A stretch of 64,000 nucleotides of DNA, from assembly GCA_951812805.1 (NCBI GenBank), contig CATOSZ010000001.1, positions 1,488,001-1,552,000 on the forward strand. The letters are read 5' to 3'. Positions 1 through 8,364 of this stretch are shown here, piece by piece (position 1 is the first letter of the stretch; every line of letters starts with the position of its first letter). The stretch comes from an uncultured Alphaproteobacteria bacterium. GTDB taxonomy: Bacteria > Pseudomonadota > Alphaproteobacteria > GCA-2731375. The notes under the pieces are model-generated. The model had not been told where the DNA came from and did not search any database. It saw only the letters and a program-made list of their open reading frames with translations. Both the position numbers and the translations under genes were made by a program.

Positions 1-395
1 GCCTGCTTGGTCAGGCCGCGTAGGATCGCTAGCTGGTCCGGGATCTCATGCAGCAGGCCCAACCCCTTGCCGATCGCGGGCAGCGGGATTTCGCCGACCA
101 GGGCCAGCACCGGCGCGCCCACCGCATAGGCGGTCGCCAGCGCCGCCGTCGCATTCAGGAAGCCCGGCCCGGGGACGACGCAAAAGGCCTGCGGCCGGCC
201 GGTCGCCAGTGCCGCACCCAGCGCCATGTAGCCGGCCGCCTGCTCGTGCCGCACCTGCACGGGCCGCAGGCTGTCGCGGTGATCATAGAGCGCGTCGAAG
301 AAATCGTCGTTCTGCACGCCCGGCAGGCAATAGAGCGTCTCGATCCCGTTCTGGCGCAGGGCCTGAACGACGAGGTCGGCGACGGTGGTCGACAT
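1..395 (-). CDS. Thiamine pyrophosphate-dependent enzyme, N-terminal part (runs off window)
   Basis: The reading frame runs from an ATG at 395 to the left edge of the window, giving 131 residues of the N-terminal TPP-binding (Pyr) domain. Visible features are the start region MSTTVADLVVQALRQNGIET, the YCLPGVQND segment, and the conserved RHEQAAGYMA stretch whose glutamate activates the cofactor in acetolactate synthase, benzoylformate decarboxylase and similar enzymes. An ATG two codons upstream (401) is also in frame, but the GAGGGA ribosome-binding site is spaced correctly only for 395. The gene follows the acyl-CoA dehydrogenase by 24 bp on the same strand, so the two may be cotranscribed. 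The substrate cannot be decided because the C-terminal domain lies outside the window. Confidence 0.85.
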   Translation of the reverse strand, partial: MSTTVADLVVQALRQNGIETLYCLPGVQNDDFFDALYDHRDSLRPVQVRHEQAAGYMALGAALATGRPQAFCVVPGPGFLNATAALATAYAVGAPVLALVGEIPLPAIGKGLGLLHEIPDQLAILRGLTKQ

Positions 396-419
396 GGCCA
401 TTTCCCTCTTTCGCGGCGT

Positions 420-1622
420 CTAGAGCCCGAGCACCGCCTTGGCCATGATGTTGCGCTGGATCTCGTTCGAGCCGGCATAGATCGAGGCGGCGCGGAAGTT
501 GAGATAGTTCGGCATCGCCGGCACCGCATGGTCCGGACCGATCGCCTCGATGTTGGCGCCGGGCGTACGCGCGTCGCGCTGCACGGGCGAGGCATAATAG
601 GCGATCGCCTCGACGCCGAGTTCGGTCAGGTGCTGGATCATCTCCGAGCCGCGGGTCTTGAACATCGAGGAGGCCGCGCCGGGGTTCTGTCCCTGGCTCA
701 AGGCCGACATCACCCGCTGCTCGCTGACGTCGACGGCGGTGAGCGCGATCTCCGCCGCGCCGAGCTTGTGGCGGAACCCCGGATCCTCCCAAAGGATGGC
801 GCCGTCCGTCCGTTCCGCCTGGGCCATCGCCTTCACCCGTTCGAACTGGGCGCGCAGCATCGGGCCGTAGGCGGTGCCGCCGCGCTCGAACTCCAACAGG
901 TATTTCGCCACGGTCCAGCCGTTGTTCTCGGCGCCGATGCGGTTCGCCTGTGGCACGCGGACGTCGTCGAAGAAGACCTGGTTCAAGTGATGGTCGCCGG
1001 CGAGCGTGATGATCGGCTCGACCTTGATGCCGGGCAGGTCCATCGGGAAGACCAGGAAGCTGATCCCCTCTTGCCGCTTGCCCTCGGAGGAGGTGCGGAC
1101 CAGGCAGAACATGGAATTGGCGTGGTGTGCGCCCGAGGTCCAGATCTTCGAGCCGTTGATGACATAGTCGTCGCCGTCCGGCACCGCGCGGGTCTGCAAG
1201 CTGGCGAGGTCCGAGCCGGAGCCCGGCTCCGAATAGCCCTGGCACCAGACGTCCTCGCCCGACAGAATGCGCGGCAGGTATTGTTCCTGCTGGTCCGGCC
1301 GGCCGTGGCCCATGATGACCGGCCCGATCATGCGGATGCCCATGGAGAACAGCCGCGGCGTGCTGGCGAGCGCGCTCTCCCGCTCGAAGATGTAGCGCTG
1401 CATCGCGTTCCAGCCGGGGCCGCCGAACTCCTTCGGCCAGCCGGGCGCGATCCAGCCCTTCTCGGCCAGGATCAGGTACCAGCGCCGGCTCAGCTCGAAG
1501 CTGGCGAAAACCCCGCTGGAGAGCCGGCCGGCCTCCTTGATCTCGGTCGTCATCTTCTCGGCCAGGAACTCCCGGACCTCGTCCCGAAAGGCCGCGTCCG
1601 CCGCGCTCAGCGTCAGATCCAT
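420..1622 (-). CDS. Acyl-CoA dehydrogenase
   Basis: This is a 400-residue FAD-dependent acyl-CoA dehydrogenase, the normal length for the family. The N-terminal helical domain starts with MDLTLSAADAAFRDEVREFL. The middle domain carries the flavin-binding segment YSEPGSGSDLASLQTRA, and INGSKIWTSGAHHA is the usual beta-domain motif. The C-terminus reads IYAGSNEIQRNIMAK, where the conserved GSNEIQ segment contacts FAD and substrate. A longer in-frame start exists upstream but reads into non-coding sequence; the chosen ATG follows a GAGGGAGGAAA ribosome-binding site. Neighbours are a TPP enzyme downstream and a peptide-type permease upstream, in a minus-strand catabolic block. The family oxidises acyl-CoA to enoyl-CoA; the acyl chain used here is not known. 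Confidence 0.92.
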   Translation of the reverse strand: MDLTLSAADAAFRDEVREFLAEKMTTEIKEAGRLSSGVFASFELSRRWYLILAEKGWIAPGWPKEFGGPGWNAMQRYIFERESALASTPRLFSMGIRMIGPVIMGHGRPDQQEQYLPRILSGEDVWCQGYSEPGSGSDLASLQTRAVPDGDDYVINGSKIWTSGAHHANSMFCLVRTSSEGKRQEGISFLVFPMDLPGIKVEPIITLAGDHHLNQVFFDDVRVPQANRIGAENNGWTVAKYLLEFERGGTAYGPMLRAQFERVKAMAQAERTDGAILWEDPGFRHKLGAAEIALTAVDVSEQRVMSALSQGQNPGAASSMFKTRGSEMIQHLTELGVEAIAYYASPVQRDARTPGANIEAIGPDHAVPAMPNYLNFRAASIYAGSNEIQRNIMAKAVLGL

Positions 1623-1692
1623 GTCGTTTCCTCCCTCGTGCGCCCGATGATAGCGCCCGGGCGACACCCGGTGCACTTCAACCCGGTGCGCT

Positions 1693-2640
1693 TCAATCGG
1701 CGTAGCGGATCCTGGGGTCGAGCACCGCATAGAGCAGGTCCACCAGGAAGTTGATCACCACGGTGACGACGGCGATCAGCATCACCAGGTTCTGCACGAT
1801 CGGATAGTCGCGCATCTGGATCGCCTCGACCAGGAAATAGGCGACGCCCGGGATATTGAACACGGTCTCGGTGACGATGAGCCCGCCCATCAGGAAGGCC
1901 GCCTCGATGCCGATGATGGTGACCACCGGCAGGACCGCGTTCTTCAGGGCGTGGTGGTAGTTGATCGCATTCTCGCTCGCGCCTTTGGAGCGGGCGGTGC
2001 GGATATAGTCCTGCCGCATGATCTCCAGCATCGAGGCGCGCGTCAGCCGCATGATGAGGGAGGAGGCGCGAAAGCCGACGGCGGCGGCGGGCACCGAATA
2101 GAGCAACAGCTCGTCCCACAGGGTTTCCGGCGGGTCGGTATAGATCGGGATGGTGCCGAGGAAGGCGACGCAGCCCATCAGGATCAGCAGGTCGAGCCAG
2201 AAGGACGGCATGGAAAGCCCGCTGAGCGAGGTCACTCGCAGCAGATAGTCGAGCGGCGTGTCCTGCTTGACCGCGCTGATCACGCCCAAGGGCAGACCGA
2301 GGATAATGGAATATCCGAGCGCCAGCGCGGCCAACTTGGCGGTGATCGGGATCCGCGGCCCCAGCTCGTCGATCGCCGGCATCTCGGTCACGTAGGAAAA
2401 GCCGAGATCCCAGGTCAGCAGGCCGCGGATCCAATGCCAGTACTGCACCGGGATCGGCAGGTCGAGGCCGAGCTCCTTCTCGATCGCCGCCTTCTCCAGC
2501 GGGTCCACGAAACCCGCGCTGTCGAACATGATGTCGGCGATGTTGCCCGGAATCAGCCGCAGCATGACGAAGATCAGCACCGACATGCCGAACAGCGTCA
2601 CCAGCATCAGCAGGAAACGTTTGACGATATAGGCGCTCAC
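1693..2640 (-). CDS. ABC transporter permease, DppB/OppB family
   Basis: A 315-residue inner-membrane permease of the peptide/nickel/glutathione importer type. It begins (GTG at 2640) with an amphipathic segment, then a first membrane helix around LLMLVTLFGMSVLIFVML, and has about six predicted helices. The cytoplasmic EAA loop is recognisable near residues 205-230 (DYIRTARSKGASENA), the site that docks on the ATPase. The C-terminus VLDPRIRYAD is typical of DppB. No partner DppC, ATPase or periplasmic binding protein is nearby: the next genes are an SDR (34 bp upstream) and an acyl-CoA dehydrogenase downstream. It is either an orphan permease or its partners lie elsewhere. Confidence 0.88.
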   Translation of the reverse strand: MSAYIVKRFLLMLVTLFGMSVLIFVMLRLIPGNIADIMFDSAGFVDPLEKAAIEKELGLDLPIPVQYWHWIRGLLTWDLGFSYVTEMPAIDELGPRIPITAKLAALALGYSIILGLPLGVISAVKQDTPLDYLLRVTSLSGLSMPSFWLDLLILMGCVAFLGTIPIYTDPPETLWDELLLYSVPAAAVGFRASSLIMRLTRASMLEIMRQDYIRTARSKGASENAINYHHALKNAVLPVVTIIGIEAAFLMGGLIVTETVFNIPGVAYFLVEAIQMRDYPIVQNLVMLIAVVTVVINFLVDLLYAVLDPRIRYAD

Positions 2641-2674
2641 CAGGGCCTCCGCACGCCGCCGCCGGCCGACGACG

Positions 2675-3457
2675 TCAAAGCGTCGAGTTGTCCGAGTGCT
2701 TGCCGCCGTCGAGGGTGACGATGGTGCCGGAGATGTAGCTCGCCCGGGCCGAGGCAAGGAAGACGATCAGGTCGGCGACCTCCTCGGGTTTGGCGAAGCG
2801 GTTCATCGGCCATTTGGCGTAGTATTCGCTGCAACGCTCGGGATCGCCGAACTCCGCCTCGGCGAGGCTGCGCATCACCGTCTGGATTCGATCGGTCTCG
2901 ACCGGACCCGGATTGACGCCCAGCACGCGCACGCCGAAATGGATCGAGCGGCCGCCGATCGCCCGGGTGAAGGCCATCAGGCTGGCGTTGCCGCCGGCGC
3001 CGGCGATGTAGTCGTAGTCGACCCGGTCGCCGCCGGTGCCGATGTCGTTGACGATGACACCGTGGCCACGTTCCTTCATCGCCGCGATATAACGCCGCGT
3101 CATGTTGATGTAGCCGAAGACCTTCAGGTCCCAGGCGGCGCGCCAGGTCGCCTCGTCGATCTTATCGATCGAGCCGCCGGGAATGGCGCCGGCGTTGTTG
3201 ACCAGAATGTCGATGTCGGACGTCGCCTCGAACAGCGCGTCGACGTTGGCGCTGTCGGAAAGGTCGCGGGCGTGCGTCGTGACGCTCACCTGGAAGCGGT
3301 CGCGGATCTCACCCGCCGCGCGCTCCAGGTCGTCCGCGGTGCGACTGACCAGATGCAGATGCGCGCCCTCGGCGGCAAAGCCGTCCGCGCAGGCCCGCCC
3401 GATCCCCTTCGAGGCCCCGGTGATCAATACCGTTTTGCCAGCCAGTTCCAGATCCAT
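2675..3457 (-). CDS. SDR family oxidoreductase, atypical active site
   Basis: A 260-residue Rossmann-fold short-chain dehydrogenase. The NAD(P)-binding motif TGASKGIG lies at residues 13-20 and NNAG at 87-90. The expected YxxxK motif is altered: Tyr150 sits in DYDYIAGAGGNASLMAF, and no lysine occurs four residues later; the region holds Ala, Gly and Asn instead. The C-terminal part (ISGTIVTLDGGKH) is normal. The ATG at 3457 was chosen because the protein starts with the usual MDLELAGKTVLITG; the upstream in-frame extension looks non-coding. It lies between the alpha/beta hydrolase and the permease genes. The substrate is unknown, and the altered catalytic lysine makes ordinary dehydrogenase activity less certain. 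Confidence 0.85.
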   Translation of the reverse strand: MDLELAGKTVLITGASKGIGRACADGFAAEGAHLHLVSRTADDLERAAGEIRDRFQVSVTTHARDLSDSANVDALFEATSDIDILVNNAGAIPGGSIDKIDEATWRAAWDLKVFGYINMTRRYIAAMKERGHGVIVNDIGTGGDRVDYDYIAGAGGNASLMAFTRAIGGRSIHFGVRVLGVNPGPVETDRIQTVMRSLAEAEFGDPERCSEYYAKWPMNRFAKPEEVADLIVFLASARASYISGTIVTLDGGKHSDNSTL

Positions 3458-3541
3458 CGCTTCTTCCCTCCCGTTGTCGTGGACGACGTCGCCCTTGTCG
3501 GCGCGCATCATAGCCAGGATGGCGACGAGCGGAAGTGGCGC

Positions 3542-4330
3542 TCAGGAGATGACCATACGGGCAAAGCCGGCGATGCCCGCCACGGTCGCCTCGCGCTGGT
3601 CGACGTGCGGGCTGTGGGCGCAGTCTTCCAGCAGCAGACGTTCGACCGGGCCGCCGCTCGCCGCGGCCAGCCGTTCCACCTGGTCGAGCGTGCCGTACTC
3701 GTCGTCCAGACCCTGAATGACCAGGCTCGGCACCGCGATCGTCGCCAGGCGCGCTTCGATACTCCAGGTGTCGAAGGCGCCCGAGGTCCAGGCGCCGGAC
3801 CAGCCGTGGAAGGCGACGTCGACGTTGTCACCGTGGTGGCGGGCGAGGCGCTCGCGCAGGTGCCCGGCCTCGTAGATCCCCATCACCTTGCGGATGGAGG
3901 ACAGAGTGACCGGCTCCGTCAGCACATGCGGCGACAGCAGGACGAGGCCGAGCAGGTCGGGCCCGCCGGGCGGCGGGGCGGCGGCGTACAGCAGGGCGAT
4001 GGTCGCGCCGTCGGAATGGCCGAGCAGGATGGCCCGCCGGACATCGGCGGCGCGCAGGACTTCGGGCAGGATTCGGGCCGCCTCGTCGTCCATGAAGTCG
4101 CCGGGCCACGGCAAGGGCCGGGCGTCCGAACCGCCGTAGCCCGCCCGGCTGTAGGCCAGCACACCGAGGCCGGTCCGCCGGGCGAGCTCCGCGGGCAAAT
4201 CGCGCCAGAGACCGAGACAGCCAAGTCCCTCGTGCAGCATGACCAGGGTCGGGGCGGCGTCCGGCCCGGGGCCGTGCCAGGTGTACTCCAGCCGCCACCC
4301 GCCGGCGGTGAGAAAACCGCTGTCACTCAC
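3542..4330 (-). CDS. Alpha/beta hydrolase
   Basis: A 262-residue alpha/beta-hydrolase-fold protein. The nucleophile elbow GHSDGA puts the catalytic serine at about residue 106. An acid residue is offered by QGLDDEYGTLDQ and the histidine by EDCAHSPHVDQ near the C-terminus, so the triad looks complete. A HEGLG segment near residue 33 matches the oxyanion-hole region. The start is GTG at 4330, only six bases after the stop of the benzoate-CoA ligase gene, so the two are almost certainly cotranscribed. By analogy with benzoyl-CoA degradation clusters it could cleave a CoA thioester or ring-opened ester, but this is inference from position only. Confidence 0.85.
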   Translation of the reverse strand: MSDSGFLTAGGWRLEYTWHGPGPDAAPTLVMLHEGLGCLGLWRDLPAELARRTGLGVLAYSRAGYGGSDARPLPWPGDFMDDEAARILPEVLRAADVRRAILLGHSDGATIALLYAAAPPPGGPDLLGLVLLSPHVLTEPVTLSSIRKVMGIYEAGHLRERLARHHGDNVDVAFHGWSGAWTSGAFDTWSIEARLATIAVPSLVIQGLDDEYGTLDQVERLAAASGGPVERLLLEDCAHSPHVDQREATVAGIAGFARMVIS

Positions 4331-4336
4331 GAGGGG

Positions 4337-5923
4337 TCAATCACGCAGGCGGAAGCGTTGGATCTTGCCGGTCGCCGTCTTCGGCAGGGCCTCGGCGAAC
4401 TCGATCCAGCGTGGATACTTGTAGGGCGCGATGCGGTCCTTGACGAAAGCCTTCAGGGCATCGGCCTTCGCCTCGCTGCCGGTCACGCCCGGCTTCAACA
4501 CGACGTAGGCCATCGGCTTCACCAGGGTATCGGCGTCTTCCCGCCCGACGACGGCGACCTCCAGCACCTCGTCGTCGGCCAGCAGGGCGCTTTCGACCTC
4601 GAAGGGCGAGACCCAGATACCGCCGACCTTCAACATGTCGTCGCTGCGTCCGGCATAGACGTAGTAGCCGTCGCCGTCGCGCACGTATTTGTCACCCGTC
4701 CGCGTCCAGGGGCCATGGAAGGTATCGAGGCTTTTCGCCCGGTTGTTCCAATAGTACGGGCTGGACGAGGGGCCGGAGACCCAGAGCTCGCCGATCTCGC
4801 CTTCCGCGACCGCCTCGCCGTTCTCGTCCAGCAGGCGCAGGTCGTAGCCGGGAATGGGCCGTCCGGTGGTGCCGTAGCGGTTGTCGCCCTGACGATTGGA
4901 GATGAAGATGTGCAGCATCTCGGTCGAACCGATGCCGTCGAGAATGCCGGCGCCGAAGCGGGCTTCCCAACTCTCCCCGATATGCTTGGGCAGGGCTTCG
5001 CCCGCCGAGACGCACAGGCGGAGCGCGCCGGAGGCCTGCTCGCGGCCAACCTCGGGATCGGCGAGGATCGCGCCATAAAGTGTCGGCACGCCGAAAAACA
5101 CCGTCGGCTGGTGGCGGTGCATGACATCGACGACCGAGTCCGGTGTCGGCCGCCCCGCCGTCACCACCGCCGTCGCGCCGGCATAGAGCGGCATGGAAAG
5201 CGAATTGCCGAGCCCGTAGGCAAAGAACATCTTCGCCGCCGAATAGACCACGTCGTCGGCGCGCAGCCCGAGCACGGCGAGGCCGTAATAGGCGACCGTG
5301 TACAGCATGTCCGCCTGCAGGTGCGCCGCCCCCTTCGGCCGGCCGGTCGAGCCGGAGGAATACAGCCAGAAGGCGACGTCGTCCGCCGTCGTCGCCGCCG
5401 CCGGCAGCTCCGCGCTGGCGACCGAAAGCAGGCTCGCCAGGTCCTCGTGCGCGCCGTCGGGGCCGCCGCCAGCGACGATGACATGGCGCAGGTGCGGCAG
5501 GCCGTCGAACAGCGGCGCGAAGGTTTCCAGCAGCGCCTCGCTCACCACCAGGACCGGGGCGCGGCTATCGCGCAGGATGTAGTCGTAGTCGTCGCCGGTC
5601 AGCATGGTGTTGAGGGGCACGGCAACATAGCCGGCCTTGATCGCGCCGAAGAAGACGGCGGCGAAATCGATGCCGTCGGTCATGCACATGACGACGCGCT
5701 GCTCGGCCTGCATGCCGAGATCGTCCAGCATGTTGCCGGCCCGGTTCATGGCGGCGGTCAGCTCGGCGTAGGTATAGCTGCCGTCGTCGTCGATCAGGCA
5801 GGTCTTGTCGGCGTTGTCGCCGGCGCCGTGCCGCTCGACGATGTCAACGGCCGCGTTGTAGGCTTGGTCGTAGTGGACTCCGGGCGGGGCGCACTCGAGG
5901 TCGATTCGGCTGTATTTGGTCAT
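4337..5923 (-). CDS. Benzoate-CoA ligase family protein
   Basis: A 528-residue acyl-adenylate-forming CoA ligase. The phosphate-binding loop reads YSSGSTGRPKGAAH, the adenine-binding region DGIGSTEMLHIFISN (a wording typical of benzoate- and hydroxybenzoate-CoA ligases), the hinge YAGRSDDMLKVGGIWVSP, and the C-terminal catalytic lysine lies in PKTATGKIQRFRLRD. It would activate an aromatic carboxylic acid with ATP and CoA. The ATG at 5923 follows a GGAGGCGAGG ribosome-binding site; longer in-frame extensions are non-coding. The gene is divergent from a BoxR-type regulator and precedes an alpha/beta hydrolase by six bases. That regulator pairing supports benzoate as substrate, though ring-substituted benzoates remain possible. 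The boxABC oxygenase and ring-opening genes are not in the window. Confidence 0.9.
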   Translation of the reverse strand: MTKYSRIDLECAPPGVHYDQAYNAAVDIVERHGAGDNADKTCLIDDDGSYTYAELTAAMNRAGNMLDDLGMQAEQRVVMCMTDGIDFAAVFFGAIKAGYVAVPLNTMLTGDDYDYILRDSRAPVLVVSEALLETFAPLFDGLPHLRHVIVAGGGPDGAHEDLASLLSVASAELPAAATTADDVAFWLYSSGSTGRPKGAAHLQADMLYTVAYYGLAVLGLRADDVVYSAAKMFFAYGLGNSLSMPLYAGATAVVTAGRPTPDSVVDVMHRHQPTVFFGVPTLYGAILADPEVGREQASGALRLCVSAGEALPKHIGESWEARFGAGILDGIGSTEMLHIFISNRQGDNRYGTTGRPIPGYDLRLLDENGEAVAEGEIGELWVSGPSSSPYYWNNRAKSLDTFHGPWTRTGDKYVRDGDGYYVYAGRSDDMLKVGGIWVSPFEVESALLADDEVLEVAVVGREDADTLVKPMAYVVLKPGVTGSEAKADALKAFVKDRIAPYKYPRWIEFAEALPKTATGKIQRFRLRD

Positions 5924-5956
5924 GGGGCCTCGCCTCCTGACGCGGGAATGGCGGCC

Positions 5957-5962
5957 ATTATA
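5957..5962 (-). promoter_or_regulatory. Candidate -10 box for the benzoate-CoA ligase gene
   Basis: On the minus strand the 94-bp gap between the divergent ligase and BoxR genes contains a perfect TATAAT, 33 bases upstream of the ligase ATG. No good -35 hexamer sits 16-18 bases further upstream (the nearest is CCCGAC), which would fit a regulated promoter. BzdR/BoxR-type regulators are reported to bind TGCA-containing repeats; I see no paired TGCA sites in this gap. Confidence 0.4.
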
Positions 5963-6017
5963 GCGCCGACCACGGCCCTGTCGGGGCGGCATTTTGCCCC
6001 GCCTACGGCTTGCGGTC

Positions 6018-6959
6018 ATGATGCACGGAGCCATCGAAACACGGGCGGTCGCAGCGGTGCGGGACGAAGACAGGGACGAAGACGGGGGCGAGGCCTATCT
6101 GGCAGCGCTCGGCCAGCGACTGCGTCGCGCGCGGGCCCGGCGTGGCATGACGCGCAAGGCCTTGGCGGCGGAATCGGCCGTCTCCGAACGCCACCTGGCG
6201 GCGATCGAGAGCGGGCGCGGCAACGTCTCGGTGCTGCTGCTGCGCCGGATCGCCGGTGCCATGGGATTGCCGCTCGCCGACCTGGCGCGCGAGGGCGACG
6301 ATCCGCCGGTCGCCTTCGATCTCATCGCCGAACGGCTGGCCGGCATGCCGCCGGACGCGTTGGACGAGGTCCGCGGTTGGCTGGAGACGCGCTTCGGCGG
6401 GGCGGCGGCCCGGGCCCGGCGCATCGCCCTGGTCGGCTTGCGCGGTGCCGGCAAGACGACACTCGGGGCCGGGCTCGCCGCGCGGCTGGAGGTGCCCTTC
6501 GTCCAGCTCGACGAGGAGGTCGCGGCACGCGCCGGGATGCCCCTCGACGAGGTCTTCGACCTGCTGGGCCAGGCGGCCTACCGGCGGCTGGAGCGGGACG
6601 GCCTGGAAGCGGTGATCGCGGCGCGGGAAGCCGCGGTGATCGAGACCGGCGGCGGCATCGTCGCGGAGGCCGGCACCTACCGCCGCCTGCTGGAAAGCTG
6701 CCACGTCGTCTGGCTGCATGCCCGCCCGGAACAGCACATGGCCCGCGTCGCCGCGCAAGGCGACCACCGCCCGATCGCCGGCAGTCGCGAGGCCATGGCC
6801 GACCTGCAACGAATCCTCGAAGGCCGCGCGGCGCTTTATGCCCAGGCTGCGCGAGACCTCGACACGTCGGGCGAGGACCCGGCGGCGGCGCTGGACGCGC
6901 TGGAGGCGATCGCCGCCGACCTCGTTCAGCTCGGCACCAGCCCGCCGTCGACGTTGTAG
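6018..6959 (+). CDS. boxR: BoxR/BzdR-type regulator: XRE helix-turn-helix fused to shikimate-kinase-like domain
   Basis: A 313-residue two-domain protein. Residues about 27-95 form an XRE helix-turn-helix (RGMTRKALAAESAVSERHL followed by AAIESGRGNVSV). After a linker, residues 136-300 resemble shikimate kinase, with Walker A GLRGAGKTT at 140-148 and a GGGI segment (IETGGGIVAEA). This architecture is that of BzdR and BoxR, repressors of benzoyl-CoA pathways that sense benzoyl-CoA through the kinase-like domain. It is divergent from a benzoate-CoA ligase gene, which fits. An in-frame TTG at 5994 and a second ATG at 6021 are alternatives; no strong ribosome-binding site separates them. The 3' end overlaps the convergent SDR gene by about 34 bp. 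Confidence 0.88.
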   Translation: MMHGAIETRAVAAVRDEDRDEDGGEAYLAALGQRLRRARARRGMTRKALAAESAVSERHLAAIESGRGNVSVLLLRRIAGAMGLPLADLAREGDDPPVAFDLIAERLAGMPPDALDEVRGWLETRFGGAAARARRIALVGLRGAGKTTLGAGLAARLEVPFVQLDEEVAARAGMPLDEVFDLLGQAAYRRLERDGLEAVIAAREAAVIETGGGIVAEAGTYRRLLESCHVVWLHARPEQHMARVAAQGDHRPIAGSREAMADLQRILEGRAALYAQAARDLDTSGEDPAAALDALEAIAADLVQLGTSPPSTL

Positions 6960-7705
6960 GCCTGGCCCGTGATGTTCCGCGCGGCGGGCGAAGCGAGGAA
7001 GACCGCCATCGCCGCGATATCCTCGGGGTCGTTGGCGCGCTGGATCGGGATCGGCTTCGCGGCCTTGGCCTTGGCCTCCTCGAAGCTGATGCCCGACGCC
7101 TCGGCCCGGTCTTCCAGCAGCTTCTGCACCAGGGGCGTCAGGGTGACGCCCGGACAGATGGCGTTGACGTTGATGTCGTGCTGGCCGAGCTGCTGCGACG
7201 CCGTCTTGGTCATCGAGATCACCGCGCCCTTGGTCGCCGCATAGGCCGCGTTGGAGGTGCCGACATAGCCCCGCCCGGCGACCGAGGCGATGTTGATGAT
7301 CCGCCCGCCGCCCTGGGCGATCATGCGTCGCGCCGCGCCTTGCAGGCAGAAGAACACGCCCTTGGCGTTGACCCGGTTCATGCGGTCCCAATCGGCTTCG
7401 GTGATGTCCATGATGTAGGCGTGCCGGGTGACGCCGGCGTTGTTCAGAATAATGTCGAGGCGGCCATGCGCCGCCACCGCCGCGTCCAGCATCGCCTCGA
7501 TCGAGGCGACGTCGCCGCAATCGGCCTGCACGGCCATGGCGTCGGGGCCGACCTGGCTCGCGCGCCTGGCCGACCGCTCGGCCGCTTCCAGGTCGATATC
7601 CGCGCAGACGACCGTCGCGCCCGCTTCGGCGAAGGCGACGGCGCTGGCCGCCCCGATGCCGTTGCCCGCCCCGGTTACCAGGGCGATTTTGTTGTCCAGA
7701 ACCAT
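6926..7705 (-). CDS. SDR family NAD(P)-dependent oxidoreductase
   Basis: A classical short-chain dehydrogenase of 259 residues. The cofactor motif is VTGAGNGIG near residue 10, followed by NNAG (ILNNAGVT), a catalytic serine in IINIASVAG and the YAATK motif. The end ITGQAYNVDGGLVPS is the family C-terminus. The start MVLDNKIALVTG follows a GGGGGAGGAAATC ribosome-binding site; an in-frame TTG upstream would add seven residues. It converges on and slightly overlaps the BoxR gene. The substrate is unknown; location beside the benzoate-CoA ligase locus suggests a hydroxyacyl or alicyclic alcohol, but that is a guess. Confidence 0.9.
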   Translation of the reverse strand: MVLDNKIALVTGAGNGIGAASAVAFAEAGATVVCADIDLEAAERSARRASQVGPDAMAVQADCGDVASIEAMLDAAVAAHGRLDIILNNAGVTRHAYIMDITEADWDRMNRVNAKGVFFCLQGAARRMIAQGGGRIINIASVAGRGYVGTSNAAYAATKGAVISMTKTASQQLGQHDINVNAICPGVTLTPLVQKLLEDRAEASGISFEEAKAKAAKPIPIQRANDPEDIAAMAVFLASPAARNITGQAYNVDGGLVPS

Positions 7706-7764
7706 GTCGATTTCCTCCCCCGCCAAATCGTCGGGAGAGAGATTAGCCTGCGAGCCGACCGGCG

Positions 7765-8331
7765 TCAGCCTTCGATCTCGGCGACCAGCGGGCCGCGCTG
7801 ACCGACGCCGATGCGCACCCGCAGCTGCTGGCCGGGGGCCAGGTCCTCCATGCCCTGGCGGCGCAGCACCTCGGCATGGATGAAAATGTCGTTCGAGCCG
7901 TCGTTACGGGTGACGAAGCCGTAGCCCTTGGTTCGGTTGAACCATTTGACTTCGACGTCGATCGCCTCCCCCTCCGGCACCGGCGCGTCGCCCTGGCCGC
8001 GGGGGCGGTGCATCGGCGCCCGACGCGGACCGCGCGGGCGAAACTGTCGGGGTTCCGCCGTACTCTCGTCGACACTCGCCAGGCGGACGGCCTGCAGGCC
8101 CTTTTCCCGGCGCACGGTTTCGCAAACGACGGTGACGCCTTCTTCCAGCGTCTCCCGCCCCGCGTCGTGCAGTACGGTCTTGTGGATCAGGATATCGCCA
8201 TCGCTATCGGTAGCGATGAAGCCAAAGCCCTTGACGGGATCGAACCACTTCACCCGTCCGGTGTGGCTGTCACCCGCCGGTGATGTACCCTCGGTCGGCA
8301 AACCGCCGATGGCCTCGTCATTGTCGCTCAT
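7765..8331 (-). CDS. Two-domain cold-shock protein
   Basis: A 188-residue protein with two cold-shock domains, an arrangement common in Alphaproteobacteria. The first domain (residues about 24-90) has GRVKWFDPVKGFGFI with a diverged RNP2 (DILIHKTVL). The second (about 123-188) has VKWFNRTKGYGFVT and DIFIHAEVL. A basic, proline- and arginine-rich linker (RPRGPRRAPMHRPRG) joins them. Such proteins bind single-stranded RNA or DNA and act as RNA chaperones. The ATG at 8331 is preceded by a well-spaced promoter-like sequence. The gene stands alone, divergent from the tRNA deacylase gene. Confidence 0.93.
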   Translation of the reverse strand: MSDNDEAIGGLPTEGTSPAGDSHTGRVKWFDPVKGFGFIATDSDGDILIHKTVLHDAGRETLEEGVTVVCETVRREKGLQAVRLASVDESTAEPRQFRPRGPRRAPMHRPRGQGDAPVPEGEAIDVEVKWFNRTKGYGFVTRNDGSNDIFIHAEVLRRQGMEDLAPGQQLRVRIGVGQRGPLVAEIEG

Positions 8332-8364
8332 AGCGAGGCACCAATTTTTACCCAGTAATCATTT

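Noticed and set aside
5924-6017. A BzdR-type operator (TGCA repeats) between the ligase and regulator genes
   Set aside because: No spaced TGCA pair occurs in the gap; the only TGCA is within the start region of the regulator gene.
2696-7801. A 5.1-kb open frame on the plus strand
   Set aside because: It lies opposite well-identified minus-strand genes and itself has biased, repetitive arginine/aspartate-rich composition without any domain. It is a by-product of high GC.
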